Positions 1-12,239 of a DNA stretch of 64,000 bases are shown here, piece after piece. Made by a program: the position numbers and the translations under genes. How positions within the stretch are numbered: position 1 is the stretch's first letter; each line of letters starts with the position of its first letter. Location of the stretch: assembly GCA_020091685.1 (NCBI GenBank), contig CM034595.1:8827132-8891131 (forward strand), written 5' to 3'. Under the pieces are notes generated by a model that did not search any database, was not told the DNA's origin, and worked only from the letters and a program-made list of their open reading frames with translations. The DNA comes from Lutjanus erythropterus. Lineage: Eukaryota > Chordata > Actinopteri > Lutjaniformes > Lutjanidae.

Positions 1-839
1 CTGCCCAAACTAATATTCATTAAGACTGACTGCAGGAGGATGATCATAGCAAACGCTGCAGGAAAGGCTAAAAAAGGATTGTCACACAGAATGAAAACAT
101 GAAAATGTGTTATGGAGGCTGAGACAAGGAAAATGTGTTATATGGTGGACACACTGTGGACATTACAGACACCAAAATGGCGTCAGAGTGGCAGAGTGTG
201 GCGGACTCTAAGAATACTGCTGCCTCACACATACAACACTCACAGAGACCAGTTTAAAATAAGTAGTCCAACAGAAAAGCATAAACCAGACAGCGCAGAG
301 CCAGAGGCCGTGTGAGTGTGTGTATTTGTACCACAGATAGTGGAAAGACACCTCGTTCTTTAGGTGAGAAACTTACTGTCAGGGAATCCCACCAGAGCGG
401 AGGAGTGTTGAAGACAGAGAGGGGGAACAGAGTGAGCAAGACGCATGGGATGAGTCAGTAGCCTGTTTAATGGATAATGTGTATTCTCTTGTTTGAGTTG
501 AGAGTAAACCGAATGCACCAACACGTTTGTGTACAAAAATAATCAGGGCTTTTTTTTTCCACATAAATAGTTTCTGTTTCTTTTATTTGTTGTGTTGCAG
601 CAGGTCAAAGGTGCTGCAGCTGTGCGCCCTGCACCTCCACTGCACCTTGGCTGTGCGTCTTTACCCTCCAGCAGCGGCCACGTCCTTATAGAAACAATCA
701 ACTCCACACATTTAAACACGGAGATAAAGCAAACTGAAAGCCATTTAAAAAACACAAAAAAACACTATATGTCTGTTCAACTGGATCACTGAAAAAGACA
801 TTGGTACAAAATGAACACTTGTTTCCTGTGCCTGAAAAA
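1..839. other. Intergenic, nothing recognised
   Basis: No exon with splice signals, no recognisable protein homology and no clear repeat boundary was found. Reading frames here are short and overlap on both strands. Confidence 0.5.
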
Positions 840-1110
840 CTTGGGAGGTCTACGGACGGTCCAAAGTACGCGTAGGAATTCTGCATGGAATTCCTTTTCC
901 ACATAGTGTTTTTCTATAAATCCCAACGTTGGTGGTGAAAAATGCATACGCACATTTCAGCCCCATTTCTGTAATCATTTTGTGCACAGCAACCTTCATA
1001 AATGAGCCCCCAGATCTTTCACTGGAAAATGCTGGACTTTCTATATAAAAGCAAAATGTTCCACATAGCTCTGTTATAAGAAAAAAAACAGTAAAGTAAC
1101 CGTAGGTCAT
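840..1110. repeat. Probable dispersed repeat fragment
   Basis: The stretch combines short motifs (TACGC, 'TTTATAAAT'-like blocks, 'ATACGCACATTT') that I associate with dispersed non-autonomous DNA transposons of teleosts. No terminal inverted repeats or target duplication could be fixed, so the limits are approximate and the family is not assigned. Confidence 0.3.
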
Positions 1111-2954
1111 GTTTTCAGCAACTTTTATTAGGAAAAATTGCTAAAATTGTACATGAAAAAGTCATGAGCTGATCACTGGTCCCTACTGACTCCTACTGAT
1201 TTTGAACAAAAACCTTAAAATGTCTTATTCTTTTTTCACAGTGGTGTTATATGTAGTGTGTTTGGCAACATAGGAGAAAAATCACTGAATTTGAATGTAG
1301 AAAAGTCACGACCCGGTCAGTTGTCTCTACCCGCTACGTTGTGCTTCACCCCAGATAACAGCATCGTCTCTGGCAGTGACAGCTGCGGATGTCTGTGAAA
1401 AAAAATCACAGATCTCAAAGTTATTTATGACATCTTAAAGTATTCTACAACACAAAGCTCAGCACTTTTTTCCCTGTATTTTAATACACTGGGGATGATT
1501 TTTAAGTGACAGGCACATAAATCTGTGAAAAAAAAAAAAAAAAGAATCCAAAAGGTTTCTTTGACTCAACTTTTCCTTCAGTGCATCTTGCAATTAGGTA
1601 AAGTCGTGCCACAAACCCGACTCTGCTGAAATCAGTTTAAAGGTATGAAGACCATAGTTTGGAGACCAAACCAAATTGTACTGTGATGTCTGTATTACTT
1701 GGAAGTTGTTAGTTTTCTGGTGGAGTTGTTGCGTGTGACTGACATGTTACTGGTTTGTTTTGAGTCACGAGTGCAGGATGAGTACTGGTGTTGTTCCTGT
1801 GTTTTGGTTCCAGTTTAGCAGTTTTGCTGAGTGACACAGAAGGATGTCAGGCAGACAGACGTTGAGCAGAACATTACAGGCCAGTGAGCAAATACAGGAA
1901 GTGTGACAGCAAGTGGAAAACCTCACCTAAAAAGTCAAGTTCTGTACAAACACAGACACACCCACACGTTTGTGTCACTGTATCCCCATGATGACACCCG
2001 ACTGACATAATGCATTCCCTACCCCTTACCCTGACTGGAACAGTAACCTAATCCTAACTCATCAAGTTTTAACCGTAAATGAGTTGGTTTGCAGTCAGCT
2101 TAAAGTTCCCACTGGGATATAAAAGCAAGTATAAAGGCTTTATTGAAACTCTCCAATGACGTTGCAGTGGTGTACAGGATTCAAATAAGGTCAAGCACAC
2201 AGCTACAGTACCTGTTACAGCTGAGATGAAGACAGTTTTACCTGATGACATTATTTCAGAAACCTGTCTGTCTTAATCCACTATATGAACTCTTTACCCA
2301 CCACCTTTTTTTAAAAAGTTGCCAGCCAGCGCCAGCATTACTGACAAAATGTTATGTATCACTGAGAAAACTGCATTTTTGTGAAAGAAACATTTTTAAG
2401 CAGAATATCAACTTCAGGTTTTTATTTTTGGTTTCTTATCACTTCATATTACATCAGTGTCACCAGTTAGAGCAGCCCTGCTCTGTGGCCGTGGCTCTCT
2501 GCTCTGTCTCTGTCACATCTTTCTTTCTTTCACATCAATCTTTCTAATCACACGTAGAGCTGAACTTGATAATAACCTCATTTATTTTAAGGTTTTTCTG
2601 TGTTCCTGATTAAAAACCAGACCCTCCCTCCCTCCTGCCTGTCTGCTTCGGTCATCTCTGTCCCTCTCTATAGATAAACTGAAGCAACTATGACACAAAT
2701 ATGTGGAGGAAGTACATTGTATAATAAATACAACCACAAACAGCTGATACTAGTTCTTATAAATACAGTAGATAGGCAGATAATATATTTCATCATGTGG
2801 ATAAAAAATCAGGGGCATTAAAACTTCAGGAGAACAGCAGGGAGAGAGGAGAGAAATAAGAAGAGTCCAAAGTCATGCGATGCATCAGAATCAGATCATT
2901 TATATGATATGTATCCTTTAAATTGTAGATTGATAGTATAATTTCTTGGTTGTT
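1111..2954. other. Intergenic, nothing recognised
   Basis: AT-rich DNA with a short poly-A run near 1528-1542. No exon, RNA gene or repeat family could be supported. Confidence 0.45.
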
Positions 2955-3952
2955 GGTGTTCAGCAGCTTGTGTGCAGGAGCATTGTGCTGGTGAAACAGT
3001 GACACAGTGAAACATGACCCCCTTCGTCAGTTTTCCAGGCCATTTTGACTTGATTCCCTTTTGCAGCTGCCTCAGCTAGTTGGCATAATATTCTCTATTG
3101 TAATATTCTCTAGTGTAGAGTTTGGACTTTCTGAAGGTAGTCAATGAACACAATGCCCTTTGCATCCCAGAAGACAGAGGCCATCACCTTCCCTGCCAAT
3201 GACACCACCTTGGCCTTCTTTTGAGGGGGAGAAGACGGGTGTTTCCACTGCATGGACTGCTGTTTGTTCTCTGGCTCAAAGTGCTGGACCCAACATTCAT
3301 CTTTGTTTAGGAAATGTTCCAGAAAACCAGCTGGATTTGCTTCAAAAAGTGCCAAGTTTGCCTGCGACATGACCACCCTGGTGTGCTTTTGATCAGGCGT
3401 CAAAAGCCGTGGCACCCACCGAGCGGAAACCATTGACATGCCAAGTTTGTTGTGCATAATGTTCTCTACTTGTTCACGGGAGATGCCTACAGCATTAGTT
3501 ATCTGATTAACAGTTAAATGATTGTCATCCACCACCATGTGGTGAACATGGTCGATGTTTTCTTGGGTGGTGGCTGCGGCAGGACATCCAGACCTTGGGT
3601 CATCTTCAAGGCTCTGCCTACCCCTCTTGAATTCAGCTGGCCACTTTTGCACAGTTGATAAAGCTGGAGCATCATCCCCGAAGGTAGGAACCATATCAGC
3701 ATGAATGTCCCTGGGGGCTAAACCCTTTTTTCTGCAGATATTTGATAACACCATGGTGCCAAATTTTATCCATATTCACGAAATCTCTCTAGTGCTGCTT
3801 TTTAAAATCCCAAATTACTTCTTCAGTGTGGGTTTATCCAGAAGGAAACCATGCAGTATCAGGAAAGGTTGAATTTAATGCATGCCAAGGTTCATTGCTG
3901 TGGCATAACTCCTTCTTGGTCAACCTATGAACTTTTCAGCCTACCCTTGTAA
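2955..3952 (-). mobile_element. Truncated mariner-family DNA transposon
   Basis: The element runs on the minus strand. Its 5' end probably lies near 3950, where the minus strand reads TACAAGGGTAGGCTGAAAAG, a mariner-like terminal sequence preceded by TA. A degenerate transposase gene follows. No matching inverted terminus was found on the low-coordinate side, and the coding homology ends near 2960, so the 3' part is deleted. Limits are approximate. Confidence 0.65.
2960..3790 (-). pseudogene. Mariner transposase pseudogene
   Basis: A 214-codon open frame (3754-3110) carries the mariner order of motifs: the N-terminal DNA-binding helices (VQKWPAEFKRGRQSLEDDPR), the linker WVPRLLTPDQKHTR, the first catalytic Asp in DECWVQHFEPE, and the second in FWDAKGIVFIDYL. 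A stop follows HFIDYL-KVQTLH, but homology resumes without frame at EYYAN and KLTKGVMFH. The block HQHNAPAHK (2993-2967) corresponds to the family's third catalytic motif with His in place of Asp. A 16-base direct duplication (TTTCAC at 2991 and 3007 on the opposite strand) shifts the frame just before it. Full-length family members are about 345 residues. This copy is inactive. Confidence 0.85.
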
Positions 3953-4708
3953 GCGGGCTACAACTTCTCTTTCTTTCTCTTTATTTAATAATCACCAACT
4001 CAGCAAGGCAGAACAATACATCCAACTTCAGGGTTCGCAGCAAACTTCTCCCTCTACTGTTTGTAAATGGCACACTACTGTTACACTCATACCTGTCCCC
4101 GCAGAACAGTGAGAGGTAGGAACCAACTAACTCATAGTCAAGAGGACATGAAGAATCTACTCAAATACTGAACGTGAAAATATATAAATGAAATAATATT
4201 TGAAGTGCTATAAATGACAATGAAATAATAATAATAATAATAATTACAATATTTAGTATTAACTGAATCCAAGAAGTGCATAATAATGCTGTGGAAATAT
4301 TACTACTGCAGTATATAATGTACCCAGCACACTGTACCACTTCATAAGAAACACAAAATTAATTCAGCAACTTAGGTGATAAAAATAATACAAAATATAA
4401 TGTGTTCTGTAATTATGTTTGCAGTAGATTATCATTGGGTTTTCCTGCCAGATTGCAGAGCACCAACAAAACAGAGCAGATGCTGAAACCCTCGCTGCAG
4501 ATCGTGAGCTGGATGCAACGCACTCTGTGTTCTCAGCCCAGTTAATGACCATGAGTGCCGAATGGCTGTAACTCTTCTGACAGCAGCGATGATTAAATCA
4601 ACAATACAGTCATGTCATGCTGTTCTTTGGGCCATTCACAATATGTGCAACTCATTTTAAGGGCTGATCACTGTTATGATGTAAATATGTAGTGTGGGTG
4701 GTGATTTA
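3953..4708. other. Intergenic with short (AAT)n tract
   Basis: No gene seen. A short AAT/ATA tract occupies about 4219-4244. The rest is unassigned AT-rich sequence. Confidence 0.45.
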
Positions 4709-4780
4709 CAGGGATGGGAAGAGTACTTCATACTCAACTTTAACTCAAGTAAAAGTACTTGGGCAAAAAATGTACTTGGA
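4709..4780 (+). repeat. hAT-like terminal fragment (GTGGAAG/AAGTAC family)
   Basis: CAGGGATGGGAAGAGTAC followed by runs of AACTCAAGTAAAAGTACTT matches the terminus of the repeat family also seen at 37135, 49048 and 51774. The remainder of the element is not found here, so this is a solo end or a truncated copy. Confidence 0.5.
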
Positions 4781-5734
4781 TAAAAAAAAAGGTCAATTCA
4801 AATGTTTGCTTTTTAAATGCTATACTGTCCATTTTTTCCTGTTTGACCTTATTCATGATAAATGATGTGAAGTTACAGGCTGTACTAATTCTCAAAGTCA
4901 TCCCCAGCCTGCCACTGCAGGGCTAAAAAATTGAATTGATTGAGTGTTGTATATGTGAATGGATAGAGGAAGATGATGAAGCAGAAGAATTACACACAAT
5001 TAGGCTGGAAATACACACAGGACTTACAGACATGCATCAATTGTTGTACAGAGGGGTTCAGTGCTTTGCTCCTCAGCAGTGCCCAGGTTGTAAACTGGTA
5101 CCACCTTCAGGTTCCCAAGCCAAGTCTGTACAGACTGAACCGCCAGACATAACTAATGTAAAAACATCCAGTTTTCTAGCTTTAAAGTGTTGAAATTTAC
5201 ACAGGTTAATAGCACAAAAATCAGCTTGCTTGGAGAAATACTGGTTTTAAAATTGCCCATGAAAAACCCATATAACTAAGCTCAGTCCTTGAGGTGTTGT
5301 GGGCTCTGCGGTTTACAGATAGGCTTGATTTGCTTCACCTAGCATGCCCCACAGTTTGCCCTGAGCTGAATAGAGGCAGGTGGCTCTGACTTTGACCCAC
5401 TCTTTGCTGCCAGCAGGCAGCTGATGACTTGGCCTGATGCCATCCTTAATACTGCTGCTGCAACGTGCAACTGATCATGTAACAGCTTGACCCAAGTCCC
5501 AGAAGGGTAGATAGAGGACTGAGCTGGGTGGTGCTGGTCAGATTCACTTTAGGTAAACTATTGTGTTTAAGATTACAGATTTGTTTCATTTCATATGACT
5601 TTGGTATCTTTCAAATAATTCTGATAGCATTAGTTTTCGTTTGCAGAAAATGAACCAATCCGCTGAAAATTAGTGCGTGGTCTAGTCTTGTGGGTGGCTT
5701 TTGTCCCATTTATCTCACTGTCTATAGGTCAGAG
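4781..5734. other. Intergenic, nothing recognised
   Basis: An 85-codon frame at 4936-5193 (acidic, four Cys) has no recognisable homology or splice context. I do not call it a gene. Confidence 0.4.
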
Positions 5735-6260
5735 ATTACAAAGTTGTTTGCTTCGCATGGGGCAGAAACTCACCCTCAACCTGAAGGGAGAAATCAACCA
5801 TTTTGTGGCAGAGAGTCATGGTCTCAGACTTGGACGTACTGACTCTCATACTGACTGCTTCACATTCAGCGGCAAAACGCCTCAGTGCATGCTGAACGTC
5901 ACGGTCTGATGAAACCAGCAGAACGAAGCACAGGAACATGATTAGAGACAAGCGGCAACCTTGGCCAACACCCACTGAAAACGTCTTTGACTTTGCCCTG
6001 AGGATAAAGACACATTCTGACTTTGGTTATACAAGGACCAAGGAGATGACTTGTACCAACGGCCCCAGTGCCCTGTACTCCTGCAGTGCCCCCCACAGGA
6101 TTCTGCCCAGGGTACATGGTTATAAGCCTCCAAGGCCACAAAACACAATCAGTCGGAAACCTCCTTTCCAGCACCCTGGAGTAAACTCTCCAAGACTGGC
6201 TTTGGAAAGAGAGATATGAGAACAAGGCTGGATACAGAGCAGAGCAGACACGCAAGAAGT
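5735..6260 (-). pseudogene. Decayed non-LTR retrotransposon reverse transcriptase
   Basis: Reading the minus strand, frames shift several times, but the reverse-transcriptase core is recognisable. A YNHVPW block (like the KAFDRVP/KAYDHVP motif) comes first, then ILWGAL, a KSECVFIL...KTFSV segment, GVGQGCRLS (the RQGCPLSP motif), and finally QHALRRFAAECEAVSMRVST. The last resembles the region that follows the catalytic YADD box in teleost LINEs. The catalytic box itself is missing: RLSLIMFLCF runs straight into VLLVSSDRDVQHAL. It is a short dead fragment and the exact LINE clade is not assigned. Confidence 0.7.
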
Positions 6261-6365
6261 CACTCCTGGACAGATTACTTTTGTTAGTCTTAAAAAACAC
6301 CATTTCTTGTTTCATTTGATACCACATCACTCTATCACAATTGCAACTTGAACTACTGCAGACTT

Positions 6366-6665
6366 ATGGCTGAAAAAACTCCTAAAAAGTCAACTCCTGA
6401 GAATCCAAAAGTTGCAGGTTCCTTGGAAAGTTCTGGAAACATGGCCGAGGACACAGAACCTGTTTCAGTCTCCCTCCTTATCACTGAGCTCAATAAGCTC
6501 AGAACAAGCCTCTCCACTGAGCTGACAGCTACTCTGTCTCCAATTCAAGCTCCACTTACGCAGTTCGCCTTACTTCAGACAGCTACAGGCAAACCCTTAC
6601 CACCACTGGAAAGAGAGATATTTGGTTTATATAACAGCAGGTTCCCGCTGCAACAATCTGTCTGA
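6366..6665 (+). pseudogene. Possible LINE ORF1-like fragment
   Basis: A 100-codon open segment begins with a Lys/Pro/Ser-rich N terminus (EKTPKKSTPENPK). It continues with LLITELNKLRTSLSTELTATLS, which looks like the start of the coiled-coil region of fish L1-type ORF1 proteins. It ends after 100 codons without an RNA-binding domain. The assignment rests on compositional likeness only. It could equally be a chance frame. Confidence 0.3.
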
Positions 6666-9600
6666 CAACAAGGTAAAACTGAGAAAATATTCTAAACATA
6701 GAGCACATTTCAATTGATACTGATTTCTTTACGTGTCTAAATAAAAAAAATAAAAAAAAAATAAAAAAGTGTTGCTGACCCTGTCCAGGACATTGCTTGG
6801 GTTCCTACACCAGTACTCCTGCTGCTTCTTCAAACTGGGAGTGTGTCCACCACCATCTGCTGCAGGTAATACACTGACTGTGGATGACCACCTCATACAA
6901 CCACACTTTAAAGGAGTGAAAAGTGAGTTTAAAATGAAAAAAAAACTAGGGTCCAAAGAACTGATGATAATAAACAAATATTTATGAAAAAAAAGCATAT
7001 AATCCAATATATTAAAACGTTAGGGAGGAATGAGTCTCATATAATAATCATCACTGTCAAAACAACAAATGCTGCATTTCAGCAAGTGTTCAGAAATTCA
7101 GAAGCTGAAGGCATTGGTCCAAGACACAAGTGAAAAGCTTATGAGAAAAGACAAAGGCAAAGACATATTGAGAAATCATGTCATTATTGAAATCATCAAA
7201 ATCCATGTGCTGTATGGACATCCAAAGCAGCTGCTGTGACACTTTCCTCATATAAGGAGGCTCAATGACATTACTGGCCTTTTACTCTGGGGTGGCTGTG
7301 CTTGAGTTATGTCTAGTTAAGCGTGTAACTGGGTTGTGCAACCAAATTGCTTATATAACAGGTAATTTAAAATGGTTAATTGGTTTGGTTGTACGTGCCG
7401 CCAGTCAAGTCCAGAGTGTTAGTTTGTGTCAGTGGGTTGCCAGGTTGAGGGGCTGAGAGAGAGGTCCATTAAACCCAGAACATCCCCAATTTTCAAATGG
7501 ATTATGGGACATCAGTGTTATGTTTCTGGTCAGAAACAGAAAAGTAAACTCCAGAATGTTACTAAAAAACAAAGACCCCAAATGCTGATTATAACAGCCA
7601 ACAGCTGAAACACATTAAAGCAACTTCTCTGCATCGTCAAAGATGGTGAGAGGAACAAATACACATATCTTGTAATGACCGATCAGTCAAATTGCATCTG
7701 ACCACTTTCCCATCTTACCTTTCATCTTGTCATCACGTTGGGTAACCAGCCTTCAGCTGCTCTCCTGTCAGGTTTAAAGTCTTGTGTTGGACATGGAACA
7801 TCATGTCATGTTGTGTCCACAGCAGTGGGTACTTGGAAAACCAACATGAGGGCCTTTGATCTTGCTGGTACACTCTCTCACAGTGAATTTGGCCCCTGAC
7901 CCCAGCTCCTCCTTCCCTGCACTGATCGAGGTCAGCAGGGTTGCTGGGGTCACAGGGTGGGCGGGGTGGAGGTATCTGTATTAGGGGCTATAAGTCAAAA
8001 TAATAGGCCGGATTAGCTGCGGACAGCAAGGTCACCTTGGTTAATCTCCTGCAGGGAAGTTTTGGATCAGAACTCAGTGATCTGGCCATCAGCATTCAGC
8101 TGGGGGAAGAGCAGACAGAGACACAGAGCATTAGAGAGTCCCACAATGCACAAGCATGAAAACAAACATGTTGAGCAGGAATGTCTCTGTCATATAAACA
8201 CCTGGGACAAGCCTGTCCTCCAATGTGTCCTATTCAACAATACCATGTACACATATAGCTTTTGGTGGAACCCTATTTTTTGGTGTTCATCACTACTAAA
8301 AATGTCCCATTTGTGTGCATACATGGAAGCGTGTGGCAGAGAGTAAATACCATTATGTTTCATACACTTCAACAATAACATAACAACAATTTGAGGATAC
8401 TGTTTCAAAATCAAAGAACTGACCCAATCAGAGGAAATAAAAAAAAAAAAATCATCATGGGGATACAGGCAACGTCTTTATGCTTCTCATACACATCCCT
8501 TCAAGTATCACACATCACATGATAAAAACACTAAAGAATTGTTGAAATAAAACTAAACTTAATGATGTTTAAAACAAATCAAACAAACACAGTATAGCCT
8601 ACAATTCATTATTCTGCTTTATAATAATGATATTGAAAGTAAATGAACAAAGAAGAAATAATATGTAAGCCTGTAAACCTCTGTACTGTTAAACCATTTT
8701 TAGTTTCTGATGGATTCTTATCAATAATGTTGTATTTGCATCTTTACTACAGAGAGCACCAAGCTTTACTGTGTTGTCTTTACCTGATCTTCAATAACAT
8801 CTGTTCTAGAGGAATATTAACAAAGTTATTAAATGAAATACCTATCATAAATCACAATTTACCTCATGCACAGCATGTACGCGTACTTTCAAAGTAAAAG
8901 TCTCTGAACAAAAAACACTTAACACAACAAAATGACCAGTTAAGTTGTTGTATTTGACCCAATATTCAAATCAAATGTGTGGAGTTAATAATTATGAATA
9001 TAACAGGTTTTGACAGGTCGGGTGCTTTTCATCACAGTGAATTCTCCATGTCATGATGAAGGATCCTCCAGTTGCTTAAATGCTAAAGTAAGGAGACAAG
9101 GAGTGAGGAGAGAGGAAAGAGGAGGCTTCTGGAGGAACTCAGAATGAGGACACACATGGAAGTCTTTTATGAAGAGGTTTCGGTGATTGTCATCCTGCAT
9201 CATCAGGACTCACACAGGGAAATCTAATTCTGACTGACAGAAATTACTGCATCTGTTTATTGCTGCTGATGTGTTTATTCATAGTGTCACAAAGAGCTGA
9301 TGAGGAAATAACTGTTTATAAGCATTATTAGTATAATTAGACTGCAAACAGGCAGAGACAGGCTGAAAAGGAGGCTCCTGGGACAGTAATGATTCTGGAA
9401 TTATCACTGTAGGATCACTGTCACACATTCTCCTCCGTCCCCGTGTCTTCCTCTCTGAGAGGAGCGAAGACATGAGGAGAGGAAGTGAGTGGAGGAGATG
9501 AAGACAAATTTGCCAAACGAAAAGCATGTTTCATTCAGAAACATTTGGACAAATTTAAAATTGCACTGGTCCATATAGCTGTGACAGTACACATTATATC

Positions 9601-10494
9601 GAACCAAGAAAACATAACATATACACATAACACCAATCTTATGGACACCATAAATAGAGAAGTAGTTCATCAGCAAAATGAAATACAGAGATACTGAAAG
9701 TCCGGGTAATTCAGAGGAAACAATTTAAGTCAAACTCAATATTTAATCCATAAGGATTAAGTGCCTTGAAACAGATATCCAGATTACTACTGCTTCTTGT
9801 TTGTTGAGCAGATACCCTGATGAAGACAACCTGTTCAAACAGTGGTGATTAAAGGAACTTAAATGGAGCTATGAGTGTGTTGTACTTTTTCCAGTTATTT
9901 TCATAATTATTAACCCTACCCATGTGATGGTTGGTTTAATGTTTGAGCCTTACTGTCAGCACCAGCAGCTCAAAAAAGACTTTGGTGTGTGTTTGCCTAC
10001 CCTTCATAGGGTTAATAATCAAACACACAAACTCACACACATGGAAGGCCCATTAAGTTGGCAGTGTCCAAACTCATATTCAGTCCTGATGAGAGAATTA
10101 AATTTCTCTTAATTCAATAAATTAAATAAGGACTCCAGTCACTTTTAGGTCAGGAGATGATGATAGGTGAGCAGTGTGTGTGACAGAGTGGGTGTGTTCA
10201 GAGTGGAACAGGTTGTGTGCCGTATCAACTCAGACTGAATCCACTGCATTTCCTTTTCATTTCAGTTCATTTGAGAGAAGAGTGAATGTGTTTGTGAATG
10301 TGTCTTTGTTTTGGGGGCTTTAATGTCCAAGGAAGGTAGAGGATGAGGGTCAGTGAATATAAGTCAGAGGCAGGAGAGTAGAAGAAGCCTGCAGAGCTGT
10401 TGGGAAGGAAACTTATGTTATTCTTTAGGAAGTTCATAGCTGCATCCGAGTAGGTCCAAAGATGTAGAAACTCACCCTGTTTGTTTTTCCCTCT
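6666..10494. other. Intergenic, no gene recognised
   Basis: About 3.8 kb with no supported exon. Notable points: A-rich runs at 6742-6768 and 8439-8452; a GC-richer block at about 7735-8050 with TATAAG near 7990 but no credible frame after it; and a segment near 9740-9895 that looks like a retroposon tail without clear limits. Confidence 0.4.
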
Positions 10495-10537
10495 CTTCTT
10501 CTTCTTCTTCTTCTTCTTCTTCTTCTTCTTCTTCTTC
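10495..10537 (+). repeat. (CTT)n microsatellite
   Basis: About 14 uninterrupted CTT units, about 70 bases before the target duplication of the adjoining hAT-like element. Confidence 0.95.
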
Positions 10538-10605
10538 GACGGACTAGACTGTGTTGAGTGTATTGCTGCCCCCCACTGATGTCAAGATGTCATTGCATCA
10601 TTTGG

Positions 10606-11244
10606 CAGACAATTGGACTCGAGTCATAGGGACTGGGACTCGAGTCACTTCACTTCACTTCACTATATTAAGGACAACTGGGGGGGAAAAGCTATTATGA
10701 TAACTCAAATATTAGATTTTTTTCCACAAATAGGCCTGTTTTGAAATATTTTAAATAATTACTACATAATTTAATGAGGTCCCACCAATAGATATAGAAA
10801 TAGAAGTATATAGTTTCTTTATCTATGGTCCTGGAACCCCCTGCACCCTCCAACCTGGGCCCAGGACTGTAGCCTTTCCCCATCTACCTTGGTCTAAATG
10901 ATCAAACATGTAATGTAAGAATAGATAAAAATTAACAGCTTTATGCTTTAATCCATGCAGACTAGACTGCATGCTCTTTTTTGGATGAGGAACAATAGTG
11001 ACTCGACTTGACTCGACAACCTTGTGACTTGACTTGACTTGACTCGACAACCTTGTGACTTGACTCGACTTGACTCAACATAACCTTGTGACTTGACTTG
11101 ACATGACTTGACTCAACATAACCTTGTGACTTGACTTGACATGACTTGCCCATGACAAAAAAACTTGGGACTTGCTTGAGACTTGGACCAAATTACTTGA
11201 TACTTGCTTGGGACTCGGATTGGAGGGACTTGTGCAATTGTCTG
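10606..11244. mobile_element. Non-autonomous hAT-type element with exact 8-bp target duplication
   Basis: The element starts with CAGACAATTG and ends with CAATTGTCTG, perfect 10-bp terminal inverted repeats. It is flanked on both sides by the same 8-mer TCATTTGG (10598-10605 and 11245-11252). An 8-bp duplication with CAG/CTG termini is the hallmark of hAT transposition. The 639-bp body encodes nothing. It carries sub-terminal tracts rich in GACTCGA/GACTTGA, including a tandem array at about 11000-11150. Confidence 0.9.
10996..11160 (+). repeat. Tandem array of TTGACTTGACTCGA-type units
   Basis: Irregular units of about 30-40 bases, each containing AACCTTGTGACTTGACT, repeat four to five times inside the hAT-like element. 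They decay towards its right end. Such sub-terminal arrays are common transposase-binding regions in hAT relatives, though binding is only inferred. Confidence 0.8.
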
Positions 11245-11252
11245 TCATTTGG

Positions 11253-12239
11253 CCTCTGAGATCTATATCTTTTAATATAGATCTGCTTTATCTCTCAGGC
11301 TCACTTTTTTTGGGACATCCAGCAATGTTTTAAGAGATAACTTTTTAATTAACTTTTAATTTTTAACTAAATTTTAATTTCCGACTTTCGTAATTGTATG
11401 AATAAGGTCTTCCTTTCTCCAGCACAGAGCAAGCAACACATCAAAACATGTTTCACTGACTCCAGGACTCCACAGCGTTCACAGTTGTCACCTCTATGCT
11501 TTCCCACCAACACTAATCCACTTAACTAGCCCACAATTTCCCAGTCTTACTGAAGATTTCCACCAGATGTGGCTTTGTGACGTCACATGTGCGGCGTGGT
11601 TTTGTTCTGTCATACGAGCAACTACAGTTCCCACCAGCAGCGTTTCAGAAGCGTTTCAGCAGCGCAGCATTTTGCCCATCTGATTATGTTTACTTGCTCT
11701 GATTTTGTTGTTTTTTTGTTGTTTTGTTGTCCTCTCTCTGGTGCAGGTTCATTCTGTGTTTCCAGACTTCATTTACAGCTGAATGCTGTGTAGATGTCTC
11801 CCACACGTAATCAAGGCAAATAGAGATGACCTTATCCAACGGTACGGTAATTAAATTAAACATAATCTCTTTACCATTGCTTTCTTTTCTAATATTTTTT
11901 ATTTCATTATTATATTAAGTTCTGCTGCTTTCAATGCCAGTGTCCATCGAAATATGTTTGTATCTTTCTTTTTCTTTTCCCAACAAGATCTTACAGTGTT
12001 TTGTGCTGGATGATGTTGACTGTCAGCCTGTTAGTTAACCCATTGATTCAGTGACAGCTGAATACATCATTTATCGTTATAGGAAATAAGAAAGGGCTAA
12101 CGATGCTTCCTCGAGAAGTTCTATTTTTAACAAGAAATTTTCCCAAATTGTTCCTTCCAGTTCTAACCTGTATTAATTTTCCTGATTAAAAAAAAACTAA
12201 TCCATCTGTATTTTCAACCATTGATACCTAATTTAGCCC
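11253..12239. other. Intergenic, includes one dispersed repeat
   Basis: No gene seen. It holds the repeat at 11625-11720 (listed separately) and AT-rich DNA. Confidence 0.4.
11625..11720 (+). repeat. Dispersed repeat copy 1 (paired with 20362-20460)
   Basis: CACCAGCAGCGTTTCAGAAG, then a CATTTTGCCCATCTGATTAT-type segment and GTTTACTTGCTC..ATTTTGTTG, align in the same order and strand with 20362-20460. The family is not assigned. Confidence 0.6.

Noticed and set aside
10996..11160. CRISPR-like array
   Set aside because: Units are irregular, contiguous and inside a hAT element with target duplication, in a eukaryotic genome. No unique spacers.
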